NCBI GenBank assembly: GCA_009700115.1 | Contig: WLMU01000009.1 | Location: 1-41,675 of the forward strand | Reading direction: 5' to 3' | From: Actinomycetota bacterium | Lineage (GTDB): Bacteria; Actinomycetota; Acidimicrobiia; Acidimicrobiales; Acidimicrobilacustridaceae | DNA length: 41,675 bases | In this document: positions 30,006 to 39,912 of the stretch, piece after piece | How the letters are laid out: each line of letters opens with the position of its first letter | Numbering within the stretch: the first letter of the stretch is position 1 | Position numbers and translations under genes: made by a program | The notes under the pieces: model-generated | The model's input: the letters and a program-made list of their open reading frames with translations, nothing else | The model's database searches: none | What the model was told of the DNA's origin: nothing

Positions 30006-31003
30006 TCGCTTTCAGGAATTCGAGCACCGACAAGTTCTGAGTGGGCTGGGAGTTGAACGCCCATGCCAACTACAGAGATCTCGCTGATGTGTGAGTCGGG
30101 TCCGATGCGAGCACCGGTGGCAATGATGGAGTCATGGATTCGGACTCCGGGCCCGATCGTTACACCGTCCATGAGCACAGAGTTCCGCACAACTGCGCCA
30201 TTGCCAATCACAACATCGGCGCCAAGGACGGAATTTTCGACAATGGCAGAAGTATCGACTTCATCGGAAGGTCTGAGAGCATCTTCATTGGAGCGAGTGC
30301 CATCGATGAGGTCGAGTTGCGCTCGCAAGTACGCGGCAGGAGTGCCCGCATCGATCCAGTAGGCGTCACTGTGAAGGGCATACAGGCTCTCATCTGCGAC
30401 CATCGATGGAAATGTTTCGCGTTCTATCGAAACTTTTCGATCAGCAGCGATGCGATCGAGAACAGAAGGTTCAAGAACGTACGTACCGGCATTGATCCAG
30501 TTCGTCGGAGCGGTTCCAGGGGCTGGTTTCTCGACAAACTCGACGACTCGTCCATCGTCATCGATCGGGACGACGCCGTATCGGGACGGATCTTCAACTG
30601 GGGTCAGGGCAATGGTGCCTTCGGCGCCATGGCTCTTGTGAAAGTTCCACAGCTCAGTGACGTCGAGGTCGGTGAGAACATCGCCATTGACGACAATGAA
30701 GGTGTCGTCAATCCCGGCAGAAAGCGCTGCGTAGCGAACTGCCCCTGCAGTGTCGAGAGGGTCGGGCTCCACGGCGTAGTGGAGCACTACTCCAGCGCAG
30801 ATGCCGTCTGGGTAAGCGTCAGAAAATGCGTCGGGTCGATACCCAAGCGAAAGCACCGCTTCAGTTACCCCGTGGGAGCCGAGAGTGGCCACTACTCGTT
30901 CAATCATGGGTACACCCACGATTGGGAGCATCTGCTTCGGCACATCATTCGTGAGTGGACGCAAACGCGTGCCGAACCCGCCTACAAGAACGACAGCCCT
31001 CAC
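30002..31003 (-). CDS. Sugar-1-phosphate nucleotidyltransferase, probable mannose-1-phosphate guanylyltransferase
   Basis: AVVLVGGFGTRLRPLTNDVPKQMLPI, VVNGDVLTDLD, VEFVEKP, NAGTYVLEPSVL, C-terminal left-handed-helix repeats. Confidence 0.88.
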   Translation of the reverse strand: MRAVVLVGGFGTRLRPLTNDVPKQMLPIVGVPMIERVVATLGSHGVTEAVLSLGYRPDAFSDAYPDGICAGVVLHYAVEPDPLDTAGAVRYAALSAGIDDTFIVVNGDVLTDLDVTELWNFHKSHGAEGTIALTPVEDPSRYGVVPIDDDGRVVEFVEKPAPGTAPTNWINAGTYVLEPSVLDRIAADRKVSIERETFPSMVADESLYALHSDAYWIDAGTPAAYLRAQLDLIDGTRSNEDALRPSDEVDTSAIVENSVLGADVVIGNGAVVRNSVLMDGVTIGPGVRIHDSIIATGARIGPDSHISEISVVGMGVQLPAHSELVGARIPESD

Positions 31004-31290
31004 TGGCCCGCCGCAAGAGTGGTCGGGACTGCATCTGTACCGCCAGCAGGAATCGTTGTCGCAGAAGTATCAGCGGTGATCGAATTCGGGTCGAGCGTGA
31101 CGGTGGTCGGATCAATTGTCAGATTGGGAGTACTTGCTGGCTGTCGGGCGATAACAACCATGACGATTCCAATAATGACCGCAGCGGCAATTGTGAGGGG
31201 AAACGCCAAGCGACGCTTTGGGCGCTGCTCGACCTGGCCACTCTCGCGAGCCAATCGGGCTGCCTTCTTCGCCTGAGATGCTTTACCCAT
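31000..31290 (-). CDS. Small single-pass membrane protein, Thr-rich exported tail
   Basis: Basic N-terminus MGKASQAKKAARLARESG, one TM helix, TTVTLDPNSITADTSATTIPAGG tail; ATGA overlap with the next gene. Confidence 0.7.
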   Translation of the reverse strand: MGKASQAKKAARLARESGQVEQRPKRRLAFPLTIAAAVIIGIVMVVIARQPASTPNLTIDPTTVTLDPNSITADTSATTIPAGGTDAVPTTLAAGQ

Positions 31291-31306
31291 AGGTCGATGA
31301 TGTTAG

Positions 31307-31349
31307 CGGTCGCTGCTCGCCCTACTCGCCAGAACCCTTTCAGCGACCG
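31307..31349 (-). terminator. Inverted repeat at 3' end of GT4 gene (possible terminator/attenuator)
   Basis: CGGTCGCTG at 31307-31315 and CAGCGACCG at 31341-31349, 25-nt loop; no U-tract. Confidence 0.35.
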
Positions 31350-32611
31350 GATTTCCCGCGTCCAATCAGTTCAGCAAAGAGATTTTCATACGACTCTGCC
31401 ACCGCTGCGGGAGAGGCCCAGCGCTCAACAAAGAGCCGACCCGACGCACCCATGTTGTCGGCTCGATCCGAATTATCAATGAGTTCACCTAGTGCGGCCG
31501 CAAATGCTCGCGGATCATCGGGCGGAACGGCGATTCCCGCACCAGCGCGTTCCAGCGTGCGCTCCACTTCCGTACCCGAATCGACACTCGCAACAATTGG
31601 CCGCCCGGCGGCAAGTATCGAATACAACTTCGACGGCACGCTCGACCACGCCAACCCCGCCCGCAGTGGCACGACGTGAATATCGCCGGCAGCAAGTACC
31701 TCTGGCAGTCGCTCGATCGGTTGCATGTCGATGAAACGCACATTCGGAAGTTGTGCTGCGTCGCGTTCAAGGTCCGGCCTAGCGGAACCGCCCCCGTTGA
31801 TTACAAAGACAACATCGGGTCGGCTCACTTCAAACGAGCGAGCTGCATCGAGAACGAGATCGAGCGACTGAGAGAAACCGACATTTCCCGCGTACATCAC
31901 GACTTTTTTTCCGATGAGTCCGTACTGCTCGCGATAAGAATTTTCTCGTGCCGCCGGCCGAATCGCATTGGTATCGACGAAGTTGGGGATGACACGGACC
32001 TTCTGCGCTTGCAACTGCGCCCGCTCGCCTTGAAGGCCGATGGTGATTTTTGAGCGAACATTTTCGGCAAGGTCATCGGAAAGCACCGTTACTGCATCTG
32101 ACATTCGATAGCTCACCCGTTCAAGCGCTCGAGCTCCTCGAATCACTCGATCCCCAGAGAGAAGCCCCAACTCGATCGCCACATCGGGAAAGACATCTTG
32201 GATGTTGAAGACCAAGGGGGCCCGGCGCGCCGTTGCCGCGAATCTTCCGGCTAACCCGAGCGTCAAAGGCGGCGACATAGCGAGGACGGCGTCGGGGCGA
32301 ACTCGCCCAAACGTTCCTACGAGTGTTGCAAGCGCAGTGAATCCTCCGAACGCGAGAGCACGCGCCGGAATGTTTCGTTTGTCAGTAGGAAATGGATGAA
32401 CCCGGCTGATGCGACCCCAGTCGGTTCGCTCGGTTCGCACCAGTTGGCCGTCCCATCCCGCATCGATTGCGTGATGTTGATACCAAGGCAACGCAGTCAC
32501 AACGTGCAGTCGGTTGCCGCGAGCGATCAGTTCATGCGCGATCCGAGACATAACGACCCCAGTCGGGGCGACATCGGGATCGAAATGTGGACAGATGACG
32601 AGAAGGTTCAC
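31340..32611 (-). CDS. Glycosyltransferase family 4 (WbuB-like)
   Basis: LLVICPHFDPDVAPTGVVMSRIAHELIARG, VMYAGNVGFSQSLDLVLDAA, GLAWSSVPSKLYSILAAGRPIVASVD; GTG 32611 overlaps the previous stop. Confidence 0.88.
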   Translation of the reverse strand: MNLLVICPHFDPDVAPTGVVMSRIAHELIARGNRLHVVTALPWYQHHAIDAGWDGQLVRTERTDWGRISRVHPFPTDKRNIPARALAFGGFTALATLVGTFGRVRPDAVLAMSPPLTLGLAGRFAATARRAPLVFNIQDVFPDVAIELGLLSGDRVIRGARALERVSYRMSDAVTVLSDDLAENVRSKITIGLQGERAQLQAQKVRVIPNFVDTNAIRPAARENSYREQYGLIGKKVVMYAGNVGFSQSLDLVLDAARSFEVSRPDVVFVINGGGSARPDLERDAAQLPNVRFIDMQPIERLPEVLAAGDIHVVPLRAGLAWSSVPSKLYSILAAGRPIVASVDSGTEVERTLERAGAGIAVPPDDPRAFAAALGELIDNSDRADNMGASGRLFVERWASPAAVAESYENLFAELIGRGKSGR

Positions 32612-33753
32612 CGGGTCTCCCGGTAGAGGGAAAGGAGGCTCTGGGCAGGAGTCGACCAATCGAAGTGCTTGGCCCGATCGAATCCCAGACGAACGAGAAC
32701 CGTACGCCGTGCAGGATCATCGACGAGATCACCAAGTGCGTTGGCCCATCCGGCAACATTCAAGGGATCGACTAACTCCCCCGCTCCACTGATGACCTCA
32801 GGCAGAGCACCAACATCACTTGCCACAACAGGACAACCACGTGACATCGCTTCGAGCACGGGAATCCCAAATCCTTCATAGAGGGATGGAAACGCCATGA
32901 CCGTTGCCGCCCGATAGAGCAAGTCAAGGTCGGCTTCAGGTATTCGCCCAGTACGCACAACGCAGTTCGTAAGCCCATAGGCATCGATTGCCGCAGTGAC
33001 TGTTCGATCGCTTGAACCACTTCCACCTGTGAAGACAAGTCGCAGTTCTGGGCGAGTGCTCACCATTTGGGCGAACGCAGCAACCAGAGTTTCGTGATTC
33101 TTGTGCGGGTAGGTGATCGCCGGATAGAGGATGAAGAGGCGATTGGAGAGGTCCAAACTCGAAAGCAAATGGGCGAGACGATCGTGATCGAATGCAACCT
33201 CGGGCTCATTGACACCGCAGGGAATAATCCGGATTCGCTCGCGCTCAATTCCGATCCGGTTGACGACATCATTGGCGACAAATTCCGAAAGGCTCACAAC
33301 CGTTCTCGCTCGACGCACAGATCGCGGAGCAATAAAACGGATATAGGCGCCTTTAACGAATCCAAACCGATCTGGATTCGCCAATGGCTGAAGGTCATGC
33401 ATCGTAACGACACCGGGCGTGAGTCGGAACGAGGGCATCGTTCCGCCCCCGTGGTGAACGATGGCGCATCGATCACTTCGAGACCGAACGGCCAGCCATG
33501 TCGACTCGGCAAGCACTCGGAGAATCCTCGACGATCCGGAGACGGGAGCAACGCGGGTGGTGAATCTCGAAACAAGGTCAGGGTGCGCCGCACTGAACTG
33601 ACGGTTTACATAGAGAATCACTTCCACATCGTCCGGATGCAGTTCAGCGAGTTCACGCAGTAGCCGAACTGTGTATTCCTCGCTTCCGCCAACTTCGCCA
33701 GGAACCAGCCAAAGCAGATTCACCCCGACGCGCCGCACTGCCCGATCACTCAC
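32608..33753 (-). CDS. Glycosyltransferase family 4
   Basis: FPSLYEGFGIPVLEAMSRGCPVVASDVGALPEVIS; YPHKNHETLVAAF. Confidence 0.9.
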   Translation of the reverse strand: MSDRAVRRVGVNLLWLVPGEVGGSEEYTVRLLRELAELHPDDVEVILYVNRQFSAAHPDLVSRFTTRVAPVSGSSRILRVLAESTWLAVRSRSDRCAIVHHGGGTMPSFRLTPGVVTMHDLQPLANPDRFGFVKGAYIRFIAPRSVRRARTVVSLSEFVANDVVNRIGIERERIRIIPCGVNEPEVAFDHDRLAHLLSSLDLSNRLFILYPAITYPHKNHETLVAAFAQMVSTRPELRLVFTGGSGSSDRTVTAAIDAYGLTNCVVRTGRIPEADLDLLYRAATVMAFPSLYEGFGIPVLEAMSRGCPVVASDVGALPEVISGAGELVDPLNVAGWANALGDLVDDPARRTVLVRLGFDRAKHFDWSTPAQSLLSLYRETR

Positions 33754-34856
33754 GACAGCGCCTCGTTGTAGGCCTGTTCAAGCTTGCGTGCAGTCGTTTC
33801 CCACGTGAAGACCGACACAGCGCGCTCAAACCCAGCGTTACCGAGTCGTGCTCGTTCAGCGTTATCAGCGAGAAGCCGATCGATTTCTGATCGAAGCGTT
33901 TCGACATCGGAGGGATCGACGACGACCCCGCAGTCACCCACGACTTCTTCAGTTGACGTACCCGATGACGTAATCACAGCGGTCCCCTGAGCCATCGCCT
34001 CTAAGACTGGAAGGCCAAATCCTTCCTGACGAGACGGAAAACAGAAGAGGTCAGCATCGGTTTGCAACGCGGCGAGAGTCTCGGGCTCGACAAAACCGAC
34101 TTGAAGCACCCGCGAGCGAAGGCGAGAAAGCTGTTGATCCAATTGCTCATTCCAGCCCTTGGGCCCGGCGAGAACGAGCGTCACCCCGCGATCTTTGATT
34201 CCCTCGAACGCATCAAGAAGAACAGGAAGATTTTTGCGCGGTTCTATCGTTCCGGCCCACAACACATACCGGCCTTGAAGTCCGAAACGCGCTCGCATGG
34301 CGTCAATCATGGATTGATCAACCGTCACAGGATCGATTCCCCACGGCACAAGTCGAAGTTGAGAGTTATCAAAACCGTGAGCAACGCATTCATCGATGGT
34401 CGCTTGAGAGGGACAAACAATGATTTGAGCATCACGCTTGGCGAGATCAATCGCTCGATGAAAGAACGACACTCCGCGACGTGTGAACTGTGACGGGTCA
34501 CGAAGGAACGCAAGGTCGTGCACGGTGGCCACAATCGGCACACTCGGCGGGGGCATCGCCATGCCGGTTGCGTGAATGATGTCGACGGGACCAGTTGCTC
34601 GTTCTACCGAGGGGTGACGAAGTCGATGCCATGCCTCGTACATCGCTATTCGGGGAAGGCGAAGTTGCTCTACCGGAATCGTAGGAACCCATGGTGCATC
34701 TGGAAGTTCCCGGTGCCGAGCGCTCACCCCAACAAGGTCGAGATCAGTGAAGCGCTGAAGGGCACTGACGCTCCCAAGGGCGGCGCGAGCCGTGCCGCCA
34801 GGAACGGCGTGCCAACACTGCTCGAGGGTGATTGCCACCCGACGACATCGCTCCAT
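33750..34856 (-). CDS. Glycosyltransferase family 4
   Basis: LWAGTIEPRKNLPVLLDAF, CFPSRQEGFGLPVLEAMAQGTAVITSSGTSTEEVVG; ATGA overlap with the next gene. Confidence 0.9.
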   Translation of the reverse strand: MERCRRVAITLEQCWHAVPGGTARAALGSVSALQRFTDLDLVGVSARHRELPDAPWVPTIPVEQLRLPRIAMYEAWHRLRHPSVERATGPVDIIHATGMAMPPPSVPIVATVHDLAFLRDPSQFTRRGVSFFHRAIDLAKRDAQIIVCPSQATIDECVAHGFDNSQLRLVPWGIDPVTVDQSMIDAMRARFGLQGRYVLWAGTIEPRKNLPVLLDAFEGIKDRGVTLVLAGPKGWNEQLDQQLSRLRSRVLQVGFVEPETLAALQTDADLFCFPSRQEGFGLPVLEAMAQGTAVITSSGTSTEEVVGDCGVVVDPSDVETLRSEIDRLLADNAERARLGNAGFERAVSVFTWETTARKLEQAYNEALS

Positions 34857-34947
34857 GGGCGGTCAAGTCTCCCACGGAGCTGACAACCGTCCCGGCATCG
34901 CCCTCAAAGCAGCCCAGCCAAGCTCTGGCGGTCGGTAGGGTAACGCC

Positions 34948-35925
34948 ATGGAGTTTGCACCCAACAGCGCCTTCTGGAACGACCGAAAGGTCCTGATTAC
35001 CGGCGGACGTGGGTTTCTCGGCCAAGCGGTCGTCGAACGGGTGCAAGCACGAGGCGCCAAGGCGCTCTTCGCTCCCTCGAGCTCTGAGTATGACCTCCGC
35101 GATCGCCTGGCCGTCACGCAGATGTTCGCCGACACGCAACCAGATCTCGTTCTTCATCTCGCGGCTCGCGTTGGAGGCATCGGAGCCAACATGGAGCGAC
35201 CGGCCGAGCTCTATCTCGACAATCTCCTCATGGGCACTTACGTCCTCGACGAAGCGCACCTCCAGAACACCCCGAAAACCGTGATTGTCGGAACGATCTG
35301 TTCCTATCCAAAGTTCACGCCAGTTCCCTTTGCCGAGGAATCGCTTTGGCAGGGGTATCCCGAGGAAACGAACGCACCCTACGGAATTGCCAAACTCGCT
35401 CAACTTGTTCAAGTTCAAGCGAACCGAGCGCAATACGGCCAAGACGCTATTTATCTCATGCCTACAAATCTTTACGGTCCGCGCGACAAGTTTCACCCGG
35501 CGGTTTCACACGTGATCCCAGCGCTGATCAAAAAGGCCGTCGACGCCAAAGAATCACATGCCGATTTTCTCGAGGTTTGGGGAACTGGGTCAGCGAGCCG
35601 TGAATTCCTCTTTGTCGATGATGCTGCGGAAGGGATCGTGCTCGCCTCGGAGTTTTACAACAGCGACCAGCCGGTCAACCTCGGCGCCGATCGAGAACTG
35701 CCCATCCGAGAGCTCGTAGAGATCATTGTGAAACTTGTCGGATTCCAAGGCGAAGTCCGTTGGGATACCACCAAGCCAGACGGTCAACCTCGCCGAGGTG
35801 TCGACGGTTCGCGAGCGCGCAAGGAATTCGGATTCACCGCCGGTACGACGTTCGACGAAGGTTTGAAGAAAACCCTCGACTGGTATCTGACTCATCGCGT
35901 CGAGGCCGAAGCCCGCCCGGTTTGA
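34948..35925 (+). CDS. fcl: GDP-L-fucose synthase-like NAD-dependent reductase/epimerase
   Basis: ITGGRGFLGQAVVERV, VLHLAARVGGIGANMERPAEL, GTICSYPKFTPVPFAEESLWQGYPEETNAPYGIAK, SREFLFVDDAAEG. Confidence 0.85.
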   Translation: MEFAPNSAFWNDRKVLITGGRGFLGQAVVERVQARGAKALFAPSSSEYDLRDRLAVTQMFADTQPDLVLHLAARVGGIGANMERPAELYLDNLLMGTYVLDEAHLQNTPKTVIVGTICSYPKFTPVPFAEESLWQGYPEETNAPYGIAKLAQLVQVQANRAQYGQDAIYLMPTNLYGPRDKFHPAVSHVIPALIKKAVDAKESHADFLEVWGTGSASREFLFVDDAAEGIVLASEFYNSDQPVNLGADRELPIRELVEIIVKLVGFQGEVRWDTTKPDGQPRRGVDGSRARKEFGFTAGTTFDEGLKKTLDWYLTHRVEAEARPV

Positions 35926-35980
35926 GGGCGCTCCTTCAGTCCCGATCCCACGAACTCTGATCGAGACCTTCCCTAGCGAC

Positions 35981-37231
35981 TTAGCCGCAGGTTTGACCGT
36001 CGGGCACGCGAGGAATGAATTCACTCAACGTTGTTGTTGTGACGGCTCCTGTCGTGGTCGTCGTTCCAAATGTTGACGCAGTTGCTGCGCTGGAACTTGA
36101 CGATGTCGCTGCCGTGGTTGGTGTCGCCTGCACACTCGTGTCTGAAGCAGCATTGAGGTTAGGAATCGGTCGCAGTCCGCGGAATACATCGAAGATTGGC
36201 TGCGATGCGGCGACATTCAGCTCAAGGACACTCGCTGCACCTTTGAAGGTTCCGGTAGCGACAGGAGTGAAACTCACCAGAGCATCGGGATCGAACGTTC
36301 GGAACTGTGATCCAAGATCAACGAGTTGCTGAATCGTGAACTCGGTATCGAGCGTGACGTTTTTCTTGGCGATATCAAGGAAGTCTTTCAAGATGAAAGG
36401 GTTACGCACGCCCTGAGCGACGGCCTTCTTTAACGCTGCACGAATGAACTGCTGCTGACGCGTGACTCGGCCGAAATCGCTTGTCGGGTCTTCCTGCCAC
36501 GACCTCATGTTGTCGCGAGAAATTTCAAAATGCCGAGATCGAGCGAAGGCAAGCGCTTGCTCACCAGTCAGCATCTGACAGCCGGTGTCATACTGAAACA
36601 ATCCTGTGGCTTGGTCACGCGATGGGTAGTTGAAATACACCGGCACACCGTTGACCGCTTTGACCAAAGCTTCGAAGCCTTGGAAATCGACCATCGCATA
36701 GTGATTGATCGGAATCCCGAAATCCTGATTAATCGTCTGGATCAAACGTTCAGGTCCGCCGAGCGCCACGGCCGTATTAATGCGACCTTGACCTCCCCCA
36801 GCAATATCAACCCAAAGATCTCGAGGTAGCGACAGCAACGATGCCTGCTGCGTTTTTGGCTCGACACGCAGAATCATGATCGTGTCGGTATTGAGAGACT
36901 TGCTCCGACCACGCAGCACCGGGTCGCCTTCGGCCAACCCCATGCCATCGTCAATGCCCACCAGCAAAATGTTCATTGCCTCACCGGGAGCACTTGCCGC
37001 CTGAAGCGACGAACCCACGTCGATCCGAGGAAGAGCGCTCGCCTGGTTGTAGGCCCACGCCAAACCGCCTGCCGCTATGAGGCAGGCGAATACGACGAAG
37101 ACATTCAGTGAGAGCAGCAGCCGCTGAGGCCACGTGCGGGAGGTATGACGCACGAGACGAACACTACCGGAGCCTGCCTCGTTGCCCACGTCGCCCACCT
37201 GTCGATGCTGCAGGGACCGTCGTAGGCTCAC
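35981..37231 (-). CDS. LytR-CpsA-Psr (LCP) family cell-wall glycopolymer transferase
   Basis: NILLVGIDD, DTIMILRVEPKTQQASLLSLPRDLWVDI, LTGEQALAFARSRH, VTRQQQFIRAAL; single TM; Thr/Ser-rich tail. Confidence 0.93.
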   Translation of the reverse strand: MSLRRSLQHRQVGDVGNEAGSGSVRLVRHTSRTWPQRLLLSLNVFVVFACLIAAGGLAWAYNQASALPRIDVGSSLQAASAPGEAMNILLVGIDDGMGLAEGDPVLRGRSKSLNTDTIMILRVEPKTQQASLLSLPRDLWVDIAGGGQGRINTAVALGGPERLIQTINQDFGIPINHYAMVDFQGFEALVKAVNGVPVYFNYPSRDQATGLFQYDTGCQMLTGEQALAFARSRHFEISRDNMRSWQEDPTSDFGRVTRQQQFIRAALKKAVAQGVRNPFILKDFLDIAKKNVTLDTEFTIQQLVDLGSQFRTFDPDALVSFTPVATGTFKGAASVLELNVAASQPIFDVFRGLRPIPNLNAASDTSVQATPTTAATSSSSSAATASTFGTTTTTGAVTTTTLSEFIPRVPDGQTCG

Positions 37232-37237
37232 ACGAGC

Positions 37238-38275
37238 GTGAACACATCAACTCTTACCGCTCTAAGCATCGAACCCCTCGCTGTCGTCGGAGGGATGGTC
37301 GCGTCTGGTCTCGCCGATGTCACCTCAGATCTTGCGGCTCTCGATTCATCGGGTTGGTGGGCTGTCGTTCTGCCATTCGATGGCGAACCCATCTGCGCGC
37401 GATTCGAGCGGCGCCGACCAACTGCCTCCCTTCCACGTTCTGCGCAACCTTGGAATGGCCCGGCACTCGAGTCATGGACATCATCGCTCTCTCGGACCGA
37501 GTTCTCTCAACGAGTTCATGACATTCGCGACTCCATCGCAGCCGGCGATGTCTACCAAGTGAACCTCACTCGCCAATTGTCTGCTCCTCTTCCCCCCGAA
37601 GCTTCGATGCTCGCATTGGGCGAACAACTTGCCGCGGCCAACCCCGCTCCGTTCTCGGCAGTTATCGAACTTCCCTCGCTCGATCTCCGAATCGCATCGG
37701 CATCACCCGAACTGTTCTTAGCTCGCGACGGTTCCCGAGTGCGCTCAGCTCCAATCAAAGGAACCACGTCAACGGGTGGCGATTTCAGCGAGAAGGACTA
37801 CGCCGAAAACATCATGATCGTTGACCTCGTGCGAAACGACTTTGGTCGCGTATGTCACCCCGGTTCGGTTCACGTTCCAAGCCTTCTCGTACGTCAACAT
37901 CATCCTGGCCTTGACCACCTCGTCAGCACCGTCGAAGGCGAATTGCGGCGAAACGTTGGCTGGCCAGAACTCATCGAAGCAACCTTCGCTCCGGGCTCAG
38001 TGACCGGTGCCCCCAAGATCGCTGCCGTTCAAAGAATTCACGAACTTGAGCCCGTCGACCGCAATATCTATTGCGGTTCTATCGGATGGGTCGACGCCGA
38101 TCGATCAATCGGTGAATTGAATGTTGCCATCCGCACCTTCTGGGTTCATGAAGATCGACTGTGCTTTGGCACCGGTGGCGCCATCACGTGGGACTCCACC
38201 GCAGATGATGAATGGGCCGAAACCGAACTCAAAGCAGAACGTCTCATCGCTCTCGCTTCTTCTCGACCCGCATGA
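37238..38275 (+). CDS. pabB: Aminodeoxychorismate synthase component I
   Basis: IAAGDVYQVNLTRQL, SASPELFLARDG, PIKGTTSTGGDFSEKDYAENIMIVDLVRNDFGRVC, FAPGSVTGAPKIAAV, YCGSIGW. Confidence 0.92.
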   Translation: MNTSTLTALSIEPLAVVGGMVASGLADVTSDLAALDSSGWWAVVLPFDGEPICARFERRRPTASLPRSAQPWNGPALESWTSSLSRTEFSQRVHDIRDSIAAGDVYQVNLTRQLSAPLPPEASMLALGEQLAAANPAPFSAVIELPSLDLRIASASPELFLARDGSRVRSAPIKGTTSTGGDFSEKDYAENIMIVDLVRNDFGRVCHPGSVHVPSLLVRQHHPGLDHLVSTVEGELRRNVGWPELIEATFAPGSVTGAPKIAAVQRIHELEPVDRNIYCGSIGWVDADRSIGELNVAIRTFWVHEDRLCFGTGGAITWDSTADDEWAETELKAERLIALASSRPA

Positions 38276-39087
38276 GTACCCACGTCATTTGGGTGAACGG
38301 GGAACTCCTCGAAAGTTCGACACCTTCGCTTTCGGCGAACGATCACGGATTCCTGCTCGGCGATGGCATCTTCGACACGTTGCTAGTTCGAGACAGAAAG
38401 CCTGTGTTCTTCACCCGCCATCTTCGACGTCTTCGAAGTGGAATCGACCGACTTCTCATCGAGAACGCGCCCACCGACGATCAACTCGCCAACGCGATGT
38501 CGCAACTTCTCGAAGCCAACAATCTTGTCGATGCTCGCGTGCGCATCACTGTCACCCCTGGCTCTGGAATTTCCGCGCTTGAACGAGGTGCCCTGCCGTT
38601 GACGGTCATGACGGCAGTTCCACTTGGGACGAAGCCTTCATCGGTTTCGCTGTGCACAGTCGAGTGGGTCCGCAACGAACGATCCCCACTCGCCGGACTC
38701 AAGTCCACGAGTTGGGGCGAGAACGCTTCCATCCTTCGTTTCGCCCGAAGCAACGGATTCGACAACGCAATTCTTTTCGACAGCACTGGTCGACTCAGCG
38801 AATGCACAACGTCAAATCTCTACTTGGTCATCGACCAACAAATCGTTACTCCAACGCTCGACAGCGGATGTCTGCCCGGGATCATTCGAGAAGTGCTTCT
38901 CGAAAAAGGCATCGCCACCGAACGCGACCTGTTCCCCTCTGATCTGGCACAGGCAACCGCGGTTTTCATCACTTCATCGATAACGGGCGTTGTGCCCGTG
39001 CACCGAGTGGACAAGCTCCAATTCGCCGAAGACTCGCAGCAGACCGCTGCTGCGAATGACGTCATCGAGAACTTGTCTGCGTCCTAG
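38272..39087 (+). CDS. pabC: Class IV aminotransferase, probable aminodeoxychorismate lyase
   Basis: VNGELLESSTPSLSANDHGFLLGDGIFDTL, LKSTSWGENASILRFARSNGFDNAILFDSTGRLSECTTSNLYLV; ATGA overlap with pabB. Confidence 0.85.
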   Translation: MSTHVIWVNGELLESSTPSLSANDHGFLLGDGIFDTLLVRDRKPVFFTRHLRRLRSGIDRLLIENAPTDDQLANAMSQLLEANNLVDARVRITVTPGSGISALERGALPLTVMTAVPLGTKPSSVSLCTVEWVRNERSPLAGLKSTSWGENASILRFARSNGFDNAILFDSTGRLSECTTSNLYLVIDQQIVTPTLDSGCLPGIIREVLLEKGIATERDLFPSDLAQATAVFITSSITGVVPVHRVDKLQFAEDSQQTAAANDVIENLSAS

Positions 39088-39094
39088 CGACAAT

Positions 39095-39907
39095 TCACGA
39101 CAGCAGGCGGGCGTGCACGATGTCGCCCACTGTCACCGAAACGATGGTTCCATCTCGGTCAACGAGCAGTCGTCCGTCGTCGGCAATCCCGACCGCCTGA
39201 CCATCGAATGATTCGTTCGTGCTCTCGACGCGAACATCGCGCCCAATCGTCGACGAAGCAGCACGTACGTCTTCAAGGAGTCGGATTCGCCCAGCGTCGT
39301 TGCCAATCGCGACGAGGTGACGATCGAAATGACGAAGCCACGCAACAAGGACATCTTCGCGATCAACCGAGCTGCCGGTCAGGTGATTGACCGAGGCTGC
39401 GGTCAACGACAGTTCCTCGGGAAGATCGGCCGGCCAATCGAGATTGAGTCCCATCCCGACCACGACAGCCTCGACATGGCCATGGGCCACGTGGGACTCG
39501 GCCAAGATGCCGGCCAACTTCCGGTCGGCGAGGGGCCCTTCGGCCACGACGAGATCGTTGGGCCATTTCATACCGGGTCGAATCCCGGCGACCTCGTCCA
39601 CCGCATCGATCGCCGCGAGCCCACAGGCCAGCGTGAGAAGGAAGAGCTCGTCTGGGCCCACCGATGGCCGCAGAAGCGCCGAGACGAGCAACGAGGCCCC
39701 GGCAGGCGCAATCCATGCCCGATCAAGGCGTCCCCTGCCCGCGGATTGGTAGTCAGCAACGAGGACCAGGCCCTCTGCAACGCCCGCGGCGGCGGCCTCG
39801 AGGAGGTCTCGATTGGTAGAACCGGTCTCGGCCACCCATCGCACATCGGCGAATCGGGTGCCCGGGACCCCAGAAGTGGCGAAGGACCTGTTCACGCGTG
39901 CCACCAT
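39095..39907 (-). CDS. birA: Biotin--[acetyl-CoA-carboxylase] ligase (no N-terminal HTH)
   Basis: ETGSTNRDLLEAA, ADYQSAGRGRLDRAWIAP, MKWPNDLVV, KLAGILAE, VVVGMGLNLDW. Confidence 0.93.
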   Translation of the reverse strand: MVARVNRSFATSGVPGTRFADVRWVAETGSTNRDLLEAAAAGVAEGLVLVADYQSAGRGRLDRAWIAPAGASLLVSALLRPSVGPDELFLLTLACGLAAIDAVDEVAGIRPGMKWPNDLVVAEGPLADRKLAGILAESHVAHGHVEAVVVGMGLNLDWPADLPEELSLTAASVNHLTGSSVDREDVLVAWLRHFDRHLVAIGNDAGRIRLLEDVRAASSTIGRDVRVESTNESFDGQAVGIADDGRLLVDRDGTIVSVTVGDIVHARLLS

Positions 39908-39912
39908 AGAGC

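Noticed and set aside
30134-31276. 380-aa + strand ORF
   Set aside because: Fully antisense to the well-supported nucleotidyltransferase and small membrane protein genes; no recognisable motifs.
34744-35496. 250-aa - strand ORF
   Set aside because: Antisense to fcl; no motifs.
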